From G965267335 sp965267335 (lineage in GTDB: Bacteria; Bacteroidota; Bacteroidia; Cytophagales; JAAEPT01): DNA of 64,000 nucleotides. Position 1 is the stretch's first letter, and each line of letters opens with the position of its first letter. Both the position numbers and the translations under genes were made by a program. The stretch is from positions 1,922,001 through 1,986,000 of the forward strand of contig OZ253953.1 of assembly GCA_965267335.1 (NCBI GenBank), written 5' to 3'. The notes under the pieces are model-generated. The model saw only the letters and a program-made list of their open reading frames with translations, did no database searches and was not told the DNA's origin. Positions 45,001-50,157 of the stretch are shown piece after piece.

Positions 45001-45332
45001 CCTATACGATCACCGTAGTGAACGGAGGGTGTACGGCAAGTGATCAGGTGACAATCACGGTCACAGAGCCGATCGTAGTACCGAACGTATTTACCCCTAA
45101 CGCAGACAATGACAATGATCAGTGGGTAATCAGCGGACTGACGAGCTATCCTGAAGCAGAGCTGGAGATCTTCAACCGCTGGGGAATGCCAGTGTACAAG
45201 TCACAAGGGACAGTAGTACCATGGGACGGCACAAGAGATGGAGAGCAGATGCCAGTAGCAACGTACTACTACATCCTCAAGCTCAACGCCACAGCCGAAC
45301 CGATGACGGGAAGTGTGACACTTGTGAGGTGA
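36081..45332 (+). CDS. giant secreted GH8 glycosidase with repeat array and T9SS type B sorting domain
   Basis: The 3083-residue protein has a signal peptide (to about PSIAQ). Residues about 45-555 are a GH8 domain: VSEGDGYALLAAAYM holds the likely proton-donor Glu117, and DADAAADGDFDIALAL is the conserved acidic motif. GH8 enzymes cleave beta-1,4 or mixed beta-glucans, chitosan or xylan. DUF11-like beta domains follow (KVYKSVDKTFAFTGDQITY at about 553), then a lectin-like domain at about 1080-1290. About 20 Ig/PKD-like repeats of 80-90 residues occupy 1370-2990. The end is a type B sorting domain (VPNVFTPNADND, IFNRWGMPVYK, TLVR). It is probably displayed on the surface as an enzyme-adhesin. 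Confidence 0.92.
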   Translation: MNQRLTTIQAIGICLMSLFLATPSIAQYNWGSTNTVINSGDPVYPFPQFTDYEAGATLGRNNAEGVTDCEMEQTTREAYQIMMNRAEHTGVTVAGTQYIRFNGASFPDTGPEPDVSEGDGYALLAAAYMADKPTFDGLWMYVHDNKMSVDEMYQAPCAMRNAGYEYGDGTIGWRAGGTVGSGDADAAADGDFDIALALVIAAHNWPTGGITDGCAGFHSYKDIAISYLKTISDTLFYDVNDGTTNRDLTSCSPGTDGWYSGDIGFDGYIKSGNTWAEVTNWGQGYTYNGQTFCPRSSGAASHHIDYAAPSYFHAFAAFLQAENPVLYDWNIHQFLRAEASSDWLMGEINAQGLYPTVGGFSVAGTTASFNDDNFAEDARCPWRTILNYVWHGNPTTSWDPNTHEVVAGGNTYEYDNAMQFADLIDFDTECAKLGNDPTDLEFSGTALMTDEITRTGTIAPGVGKHINFNNGSGSPSAVAHAFNTGDMDLVAKMYRQAELQWDASGNNAMTDPDDRYINSLPKYFHGWFRVLPLLVLTGNYHSPEFYMQAPQANMKVYKSVDKTFAFTGDQITYTFDYRNFASVAANDVQITFDVPSDATIVNPGGGSVAGNTVTWNIGTVPGVTTASGPQTGSVALTIQVNDNAPNQQFCNQATITTSNGTGFTSNEYPNNCTATMERNCVDIITRSLEISKTANRTDMNPGDEIEFTLDFENSTTGGWLNGGRSGIRLTYGNGYSGPNTFVNYFRLLHGADEAYIDPGNYRASYFLNDPARIGLYDAATNPGGWVLETTIMEGGDPTKVVLSSETIPYGSDANGDWNQRMIIRFADSLMATTQHVNNYFGVTKSVHKGIAEPFRMAVKMETNPSIPMAGQVADDWSYSSAIDVGSNDKSMFTPVSPSWFDPLSTYNAALAQTITDYHPEACNPSVTQVYERILVEEFDGYTWRRVLGNGPLPGREITNVVVRDTIPAGLTFDRFEDDEALGVTATLINSGGYEIIEWTIPSMLPGAAGNLSYVATADGACPMSDLNETNYAWIYSDTDSPLSSEFDYRVTCDFVPPPLEATTMTKTADKANYSIGETINYTIDLEQTQGTIAIDDATSNADWTNIAGSWSGGSTGWSSPIQFFTQNYSHGTDGELRATIDLNGNGWENFSLIFRHVSGTPGTAGFDGVALNIWPGPQGIGAGINVSAMDGNTLIRRDGTAGAPISITPPGDPIEVIVRLSGDTMAVWFNNDPDLSPATVTYTGLREQAGYVGYYNGKTDGGMGGGDNGSRTITNWESHFDSAFDLQVSDPIPAEVSFVSSPTGTNNAGTVEWPLIPGPVLAGTTFQYTWQGTVDACGGSGNIVNVAYANMYGQPTNSIGAQEIVGCNGGGPTCTDPVSASISPTGPIDLCSGDSQTLTATVGTATAPVGNWNYEFFLGGVSQQSGASNTFNATAAGSYTVEITDDADAATCSATSTAVTVNVTGPTTTAVAGTDQTICETGTATLSGNAAGGGETGTWTTAGDGTFSNANDEAATYTPGTNDITTGTVTLTWTIDDGVCTPTADNVTITIDPTPTASVAGPDQNICADNTTLAGNTPTSGTGQWTQTVGTGTITTDTDENTTVTGLSTGTNTFVWTITSGACGTSTDEVDITVTGGLTTADAGTDQNICTTSTTLAGNAASGGETGTWTIVSGGAGASITTPTDEGTTVTSLPVGTTTLRWTIDNGVCTPSTDEVDIVVTGSATAANAGTDQSICETGTATLAANAAGGGETGTWTTSGDGTFSNANDEAATYTPGTNDITTGTVTLTWTIDNGVCTPTADNVTITIDPTPTTANAGTDQTICADNTTLAGNLPTNGTGQWTQTAGTGTITTDTDENTTVTTLSTGTNTFVWTITSGACGTSTDAVDITVTGGITTAAAGTDQTICETGTATLAANAAAGGETGTWTTAGDGTFSNANDEAATYTPGTNDITTGTVTLTWTIDNGVCTPTADNVTITIDPTPTTANAGTDQTICGDNTTLNGNTPTNGTGQWTQTAGTGTITTDTDENTTVTTLSTGTNTFVWTITSGACGTSTDAVDITAEAPPTTADAGSAQTVCADNTTLSATAATIGTGTWTVISGSGTFGNANDEGTTVTGLTAGANVFRWTTSNGSCPTSTDEVTITSEQVPTTAAAGTDQTLCADNTTLNGNSPTIGTGQWTLISGTATITTDTDENTTVTGIAVGTTVLRWTISNGSCPASTDEVTITRTGSAAADVQISPTNPATVCASIDQTFQAIPTNEGATPTYYWYVNGILQPEDQDTLTRTFTNGETVQVAMKSSLGCASPDSASSTLVNITTDDPPTTADAGTDQNICADNTGLTANTAVSGTGQWNILQGPVTVGTNTDPTTTISGIGAGSTVILEWAITNGTCPTSRDTVEITRSGTVTTAAAGTDQTICETGTATLAANAAGAGETGMWTTTGDGSFSNANDETATYTPGATDITNGTVTLQWEIDNGLCTPSTDQITITIDPTPTTAAAGPDQNICANNATLAANTPTSGTGQWTQTAGSGTITTATDENTTVTTLGTGTNTFVWTITSGACGTSTDEVDITVTGGITTADANIDQTICETSTATLAANAVATGETGTWTTAGDGSFSNANDEGATYTPGTTDITNGTVTLQWEIDNGVCTPSTDQITITIDQSPSAAVAGADQSICSGTATMSATAPAVGTGTWTTSGDGTFSSANDEAATYTPGTSDIATGTATLTWTVSNGVCADNTDNMVLTITSGAAADVTISSDVDTICFGMTTATFTATPANGGATPNYDWYANGTIAQSGPTNTFSSSTLLHGTYVRVELTSSLACVSPSTATDSMQIFSLNDPTPVLTTTGSIDICDNETTTLTGFGSGGSLQWYELSSGPIAGATSSSYTTSTSGQYYLEEDNGVCPASTSDTVTLNVNATPVVSAGPDQQIDLGTSTILNGSASTGTITWTPSITLDDATIQTPTASPISQTTYTITVVNGGCTASDQVTITVTEPIVVPNVFTPNADNDNDQWVISGLTSYPEAELEIFNRWGMPVYKSQGTVVPWDGTRDGEQMPVATYYYILKLNATAEPMTGSVTLVR
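40480..44330 (+). repeat. intragenic Ig/PKD-like repeat array
   Basis: Units of about 240-265 bp occur in two main types, A (Cys motif TICETGTATL) and B (NICADNTTLAG), plus variants. A copies begin near 40480, 41257, 41764, 43297, 43804; B copies near 40743, 41519, 42028, 43559. Matching points in the A copies at 41288/41801 and 43334/43847 are both exactly 513 bp apart, so A-B pairs were duplicated as units. DNA identity between copies is high. Confidence 0.9.
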
Positions 45333-45343
45333 CAAGGAATATT

Positions 45344-45361
45344 AAATTTTAAAGTCTAAAT
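45344..45361. repeat. left arm of 18-bp inverted repeat around a small ORF
   Basis: The 18-mer is the exact reverse complement of 45821-45838. Similarity extends about 13 bp further inward with mismatches. Together the arms flank the ORF 45383-45784. Confidence 0.7.
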
Positions 45362-45382
45362 CTTAAATTTTAATTTAGGATA

Positions 45383-45784
45383 ATGGCGAACACAAAAGAA
45401 GGTATTGACTTTCAACAGAACAGAATAAAGCAAAGATCTTCTCGGATTCAACAAACCAGAAAGTATATCTTGGCTAAAACTTCTGCGAGCTATTTGAATA
45501 ATATTCATTGGTATGAAATATTGAGTTGGTTGGATGAAAATGCCATATCGTTTCAAATCAAAACTCTTCTTTCAGGTGAAGTCAGGCATTGTAATTTCAT
45601 TAAAGAGCTTGAAGAGACATCAGTGCTAATTGATAACTCAGGTGATTTTATTGAATTTCTTGAACTTGAAAAATTAAAGTGTGACTATAAAGATAATTTT
45701 GTCAAGTTCCTTGATGAATACCCAATCCCATACTTAATTAACGGCACCGAAATTGAGATAGTAGGGTACGAGTTAAATTTCTAG
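45383..45784 (+). CDS. hypothetical protein between inverted repeats
   Basis: This 133-residue soluble protein starts at ATG 45383, 50 bp after the giant gene. It has a basic N-terminus, a WYEILSWLDENAISFQIKTLL stretch and a C-terminal PYLINGTEIEIVGYEL strand, which loosely recalls DUF6678-type small proteins; I am not sure of that link. Codon use is AT-rich, unlike the repeat array just upstream. It is flanked by an 18-bp perfect inverted repeat, so it may be a small mobile cassette. No transposase or toxin motif is seen. Confidence 0.6.
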   Translation: MANTKEGIDFQQNRIKQRSSRIQQTRKYILAKTSASYLNNIHWYEILSWLDENAISFQIKTLLSGEVRHCNFIKELEETSVLIDNSGDFIEFLELEKLKCDYKDNFVKFLDEYPIPYLINGTEIEIVGYELNF

Positions 45785-45820
45785 TTTCATTTACGAATAC
45801 TTTAGTATTTATTATTTAAC

Positions 45821-45838
45821 ATTTAGACTTTAAAATTT
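45821..45838. repeat. right arm of 18-bp inverted repeat
   Basis: Exact reverse complement of 45344-45361. The surrounding sequence (45808-45834) also resembles 10-36 at the start of the window, in direct orientation, so the arm belongs to a wider AT-rich repeat family. Confidence 0.7.
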
Positions 45839-46055
45839 CAAAAGAATCCATCATTAGTAATTAATATGGTTCTGTTGAGGTTATTATAATTACAACTTCT
45901 TCTTTTTATCAATCAATTAGTGATTCACTGTAGTAATCATCGCGTGAATTATTTTGGTGGTTCAGCTCTTTTGCGTTCTGATCGGGTCAAATTTTTTAGA
46001 GTGTTTATTACAAAAACCTGATTCCATTTTTTATTCTAATTCAACTACGAAAAAT

Positions 46056-46094
46056 GATAATGGCAGCCGCGCCTTACTTGCTTATGCCATTGTC
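46056..46094 (+). promoter_or_regulatory. 10-bp leader hairpin with GCGCCTTAC loop
   Basis: GATAATGGCA (46056-46065) pairs with TGCCATTGTC (46085-46094), with one G-U pair. The 19-nt loop holds GCGCCTTAC (46069-46077), also present in the GH8 leader at 36038. It ends 25 nt before ATG 46120. Confidence 0.45.
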
Positions 46095-46119
46095 TTCTTA
46101 CAACCTTAAATAACAGATT

Positions 46120-48669
46120 ATGAAAACCAATACCTTACTCAGTCGAGTGTTGGGTGTAGTGTTGCTTTATGTGACAATACTTGATACGACCCAGGCCCAA
46201 ACCATCATGTTTGATGACTTTACATACTCGGGAATAAATGATAATCAACTGGGAACCTTCAATAAATGGAGAATTATCAATGGGGTCAGTGGACCTCCCG
46301 AAGGAGCCTATTACAGCCGGGATAATGTCGGTTTCATCAATGACCCTAACAATCCAGAGAATAAACTAATGACGCTAAGTACGACAGTCAACGGTCAGAC
46401 GGATGCGACAACTCATTCAAGGATAGAAACCGCTGGCTTCGAGTATTTTGAAGGAACTTATGCAGCCAGAGTATACTTTTCAGACTTGCCAAATACGTAT
46501 AAAGATGCCAATATACAAACTTTCTATACGATTGTAAGCAGTCAGTTGGGTACTGATGGTTCAAGATATAGTGAGCTCGATTTTGAATACATGGCGGCTG
46601 ATAAATGGGGTATTTCACCTGACAACAAGGTATTATATCTAACAGCATGGAACAGATATATTGCGAACCCCTGGCAGGCTTGGAAAAGATACTTTGCTTA
46701 TCAGCAATCTTATGCTGGCTGGCATACATTTGTTGTTAGCGCAACAGATGGTACTAATGTTAAATTCTGGATTGACGGGCAGTATATGGGGTCGATGGCT
46801 ACTACAGATAATGATGGTAGTTCTGTTTATCCCAGAAACCCTATGCAAGTGGCCTTTGCGAACTGGATTTGGAACAATGTCGTAGGTCCAAATAATTCCA
46901 ATAGAACAACTACAATGCAGGTTGATTGGGTGCTGTTTGAAAAAGATAATGAACTAAACCCTCAACAGGTAAATGCGAAGGTTAATAGTTTGCGTTCGCA
47001 AGGAGTGCAAAGAAGAAACTTGCTCGGGGATACTTATGTTGTAAATCCGAATCAATTACCTACTATAGGAATTACATCGCCCGCAAACGGAGCTGAATAT
47101 GCGGAATTTGATAACATAAGTATTACTGCTAATGCAAGTGACCCCGATGGATATATTACCCAGGTAGAATTCTACAATGGAAATAATTTGCTAGGAGTGG
47201 ACAATGCAAGTCCTTATCAATATGACTGGCAAAATTTATCTGAAGGAAACTATACACTTACAGCAAAAGCAACTGACAACAGAGGTGCTGTTGTCACATC
47301 AAGCCCCATCTACATCACAGTTACGGGTAATACGTTGCCTGATTTAGCGTTGGGACGGCCTGTTACAGTTTCCTCTGTTGAAACTGCAGGTCTTCCCGGT
47401 GCTTATGCAGTTGATGGTAATTCAGGTACACGTTGGGCCAGCGAGTACAGCGATCCACAATGGATATCTGTAGACTTGGGTGCAACATATGACATAGAAC
47501 GGGTCAGGTTGAACTGGGAGGTAGCTCACGCCTCAGCATACCAGGTTCAGGTTTCTGATAATGGATTGAATTGGTCAACTATTTACTCTACTTCTTCAGG
47601 TAACGGAGGTATTGATAATTTGACTGGTCTACAAGGAACGGGACGGTATATTCGCGTTTACGGTACTGTGCGAGGAACTCAATGGGGGTATTCACTTTGG
47701 GATTTTGAGGTCTATGGAACCCCAGGTGTAAGTAATGAGTCTCCGGATATTACATTAACAAGTCCGGCTGGAGGAACATCGTATGAAAGTCCGGCAACCA
47801 TCAATATTTCAGCGACAGCCACAGATAGTGATGGCTCTGTAAGCAAAGTTGAATTCTATAATGGGTCACAACTTTTGGGGACCGATTACACGAGTCCTTA
47901 CTCTTATGTTTGGAGTGGAGTAGGGGCCGGGAGTTATTCCATAACTGCGGTAGCTACTGATGACGATGGTGCAACAACGGCTAGTGGAGTAGTAAATATT
48001 ACGGTCACTAATCCGCCTACATCAAGTATTTTGATTCAGGCTGAGGACTATGATAACATGGGGGGTGTTCAGCTTGAGCAAACAACCGATGCAGGAGGAG
48101 GTCAAAATGTAGGGTGGATTGATCAAGGTGACTGGATGTATTATGGTGATATAAATGTGCTGAACTCAGGATATTATACTGTCGAATTTAGGGTAGCCAG
48201 CCTTACCGGGGCAGGGATGATTAATTTTCACTTGAACGAAGGCGGAACGATTACGGACCTTACAACTCTGGATATTCCGGTGACCAATGGTTGGCAAAAC
48301 TGGACAACCATTCAGGCTACAGTATATCTTGATGCTGGAGCAAGGAGTTTTGGAATTTATGCTCCCGAGGGTGGGTGGAATATTAACTGGTTTAGGCTCA
48401 ATTATTCCGGAGAAGGACTGCCCTCACAGGAACTTATAGATGCACAGGATATTGATGTCGTGATTTATCCTAACCCTGTAGAGGATATTGTTCATATCAC
48501 GAGCAATGATGGGGTGATTAGTGTTTCCGTGGTTAACTCCTCCGGGAGTGTGATGTACAGCGGAGAGGAAGTGAATGCAATAGATATGTCATCCTACCCG
48601 GCTGGTACGTATAATATACTAGTTGTGACAGAGTTGGGGTATGACTCAAGGGTTGTACAGAAGTACTGA
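46120..48669 (+). CDS. secreted GH16-like multi-domain enzyme with T9SS type A sorting domain
   Basis: The 849-residue protein has a signal peptide (to TTQAQ). Residues about 28-280 form a concanavalin-like GH16-type domain; the motif SELDFEYM gives the ExDxE triad at Glu152, Asp154 and Glu156. GH16 enzymes cut laminarin, agar, carrageenan or xyloglucan. Next come a bacterial Ig domain (about 310-395), an F5/8-type C domain (CBM32-like, about 405-545), a second Ig domain (about 550-635), a CBM6-like domain starting ILIQAEDYDNMGG (about 640-770), and a type A C-terminal sorting domain (IDVVIYPNPVEDIVHI to the end). It probably degrades an algal or cell-wall beta-glucan. Confidence 0.87.
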   Translation: MKTNTLLSRVLGVVLLYVTILDTTQAQTIMFDDFTYSGINDNQLGTFNKWRIINGVSGPPEGAYYSRDNVGFINDPNNPENKLMTLSTTVNGQTDATTHSRIETAGFEYFEGTYAARVYFSDLPNTYKDANIQTFYTIVSSQLGTDGSRYSELDFEYMAADKWGISPDNKVLYLTAWNRYIANPWQAWKRYFAYQQSYAGWHTFVVSATDGTNVKFWIDGQYMGSMATTDNDGSSVYPRNPMQVAFANWIWNNVVGPNNSNRTTTMQVDWVLFEKDNELNPQQVNAKVNSLRSQGVQRRNLLGDTYVVNPNQLPTIGITSPANGAEYAEFDNISITANASDPDGYITQVEFYNGNNLLGVDNASPYQYDWQNLSEGNYTLTAKATDNRGAVVTSSPIYITVTGNTLPDLALGRPVTVSSVETAGLPGAYAVDGNSGTRWASEYSDPQWISVDLGATYDIERVRLNWEVAHASAYQVQVSDNGLNWSTIYSTSSGNGGIDNLTGLQGTGRYIRVYGTVRGTQWGYSLWDFEVYGTPGVSNESPDITLTSPAGGTSYESPATINISATATDSDGSVSKVEFYNGSQLLGTDYTSPYSYVWSGVGAGSYSITAVATDDDGATTASGVVNITVTNPPTSSILIQAEDYDNMGGVQLEQTTDAGGGQNVGWIDQGDWMYYGDINVLNSGYYTVEFRVASLTGAGMINFHLNEGGTITDLTTLDIPVTNGWQNWTTIQATVYLDAGARSFGIYAPEGGWNINWFRLNYSGEGLPSQELIDAQDIDVVIYPNPVEDIVHITSNDGVISVSVVNSSGSVMYSGEEVNAIDMSSYPAGTYNILVVTELGYDSRVVQKY

Positions 48670-48677
48670 TACATCAA

Positions 48678-48706
48678 GGGAAGTCAGGGGTATTACCCCG
48701 CTTCCC
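48678..48706. terminator. hairpin between convergent genes
   Basis: GGGAAG...CTTCCC with inner GGGG/CCCC forms a strong stem of ten GC-rich pairs between the GH16-like gene and the convergent type A substrate gene. It touches the last base of the minus-strand stop codon. U-tracts are weak, so it may act as a 3'-end barrier in both directions. Confidence 0.6.
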
Positions 48707-49863
48707 TAAAATTTAACGAACTTTTTTGATTTTACCTGATCCCCACAGATTGCGACCAGCACATAAACAGATTCGGACAGTTCGAGTCCATTAAGGCTAT
48801 GATGGGAGTATGTCTTTGTGTTGTCAAGTTGAAATGAGTTTATTAGCTGGCCATTCAACGAATACAATTGAATGGCCACTTTCTCCCCCTCTAACTCCTG
48901 AAAGTAAATCTCGATTTCATTGCCCATTCTCTGATTAATGATGTGAAAGTCGAAGCCATCAGGTTTTGTATAAATTGACACCGGAGGAAAAGTCTCAGTC
49001 GTTCCATCAAAATCAGTTTGTTGTAGCCGGTAATATGAAATCCCTGAAGTGTTGGAATGATCAATAAACTGATAGTGATTAACTGAGCTTGATGTGCCGT
49101 TTCCTTCTATTGTGGTTATGATTTCGTAATGCAGGCCATCCACTGATTTGTACAAAGTGAAATGCGAGTTGTTTATTTCCGTTAGGGTTATCCATGATAA
49201 CTGAATTCCCTCGTCATGTGATATAGCATCAAATGAAAGAAGAGTGACCGGAAGAACTGTATTCGTACAATTAGCACCTGCTGCACAAGGAATAGGAGTG
49301 GTGGGGTCTCCGAAAAAATCTCCTGACCCTGAATTTGTAATGGAACCATTGCAGACAAAACAACCCGTACCAGTGATTCCAATGTTATTGCTTACCGAAC
49401 CATTCATTTCTAAACGTCCATTTACTTCTATGGAGGAGCCAACATTAGATACTATTGATCCGTTAAGCTCAAGGGTTCCTCCGGATTCAACAATTACACT
49501 ACCCCCAGCCAGAATGTTCATGGAGCCATTCCAAACGAATCTGGCACCACTTCTTACGATGAGTGTTCCTGCCAGTTGTGATGGCCCGAATGTACAGTCA
49601 CAGCCGGAACTCGTTCCAGACCCCGAGCTATCGACAGTAGTACAACCCATGTGATTGGCAAAGATTGTATCACCTGCAGGTACCGTGGTGGGTGGAGTTG
49701 ATCCGGCAGCACCAGAATGGCTGGTGTTTGAAAATGATGTTAACCCGAAGCATCCTCTGGAAGGAGGGGAATCCCTGGTGTAATAATTTGTGGCTAACAG
49801 ATACTGAGAACTATAAAAAAACAGTATCAGGCTTAATGTTATGCTGGGTCTTCTAAAAATCAT
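48706..49863 (-). CDS. secreted protein with T9SS type A sorting domain
   Basis: The 385-residue protein has a signal peptide (LILFFYSSQYLLATN) and a Gly/Ser/Asn-rich N-terminal half that looks like a short right-handed beta-helix or autotransporter-like stack (LNGSIVSNVGSSIEVNGRL). A typical linker VLPVTLLSFDA starts a fibronectin-like domain, and the last 75 residues are a type A sorting domain ending in KSKKFVKF. No enzyme motif is seen. It converges with the GH16-like gene and is separate from the operon upstream. Confidence 0.8.
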   Translation of the reverse strand: MIFRRPSITLSLILFFYSSQYLLATNYYTRDSPPSRGCFGLTSFSNTSHSGAAGSTPPTTVPAGDTIFANHMGCTTVDSSGSGTSSGCDCTFGPSQLAGTLIVRSGARFVWNGSMNILAGGSVIVESGGTLELNGSIVSNVGSSIEVNGRLEMNGSVSNNIGITGTGCFVCNGSITNSGSGDFFGDPTTPIPCAAGANCTNTVLPVTLLSFDAISHDEGIQLSWITLTEINNSHFTLYKSVDGLHYEIITTIEGNGTSSSVNHYQFIDHSNTSGISYYRLQQTDFDGTTETFPPVSIYTKPDGFDFHIINQRMGNEIEIYFQELEGEKVAIQLYSLNGQLINSFQLDNTKTYSHHSLNGLELSESVYVLVAICGDQVKSKKFVKF

Positions 49864-50131
49864 ACAAAATGTAAGTCGCTTTGATTAGTATAGTGAATTA
49901 GAATGTGAATGTTAATATTTTGGCCCTGATACGTGACGTTTCAGAGGTGATAACCAGGTGTTTTTTGTTGTTTTTTGACCGCTTTGTTTCCGTTTAAGTG
50001 TTTGTTATTCTGATTTTAAGGCATTTTTAGCGGGCATTATATTTTTACGATACCATGTATGTTTTGTGTGGGTGTTTGTTGTTTGTTGAGAACCGAAAAA
50101 ATACAACTATAAAATAATCGCCAGATGAAGG

Positions 50132-50150
50132 ATTGTAGTAATAATACAAT
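50132..50150. promoter_or_regulatory. short inverted repeat ATTGTA/TACAAT downstream of the sensor gene
   Basis: ATTGTA and TACAAT flank a 7-nt spacer, 8 bp beyond the stop of the membrane sensor. The word ATTGTAGTAAT (50132-50142) also occurs, inverted, at 57810-57820 in the promoter region of this operon. It may be a regulator site or a weak 3' hairpin. Confidence 0.35.
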
Positions 50151-50157
50151 TTTATCG

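Larger units (their letters stand above)
45785..46119. other. intergenic region upstream of GH16-like gene
   Basis: The 335-bp gap holds the right inverted-repeat arm (45821-45838), an ATTCAC/GTGAAT hairpin around 45923-45949 whose loop has the word TGTAGTAAT, and the leader hairpin at 46056-46094. No coding sequence is seen. Confidence 0.6.
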
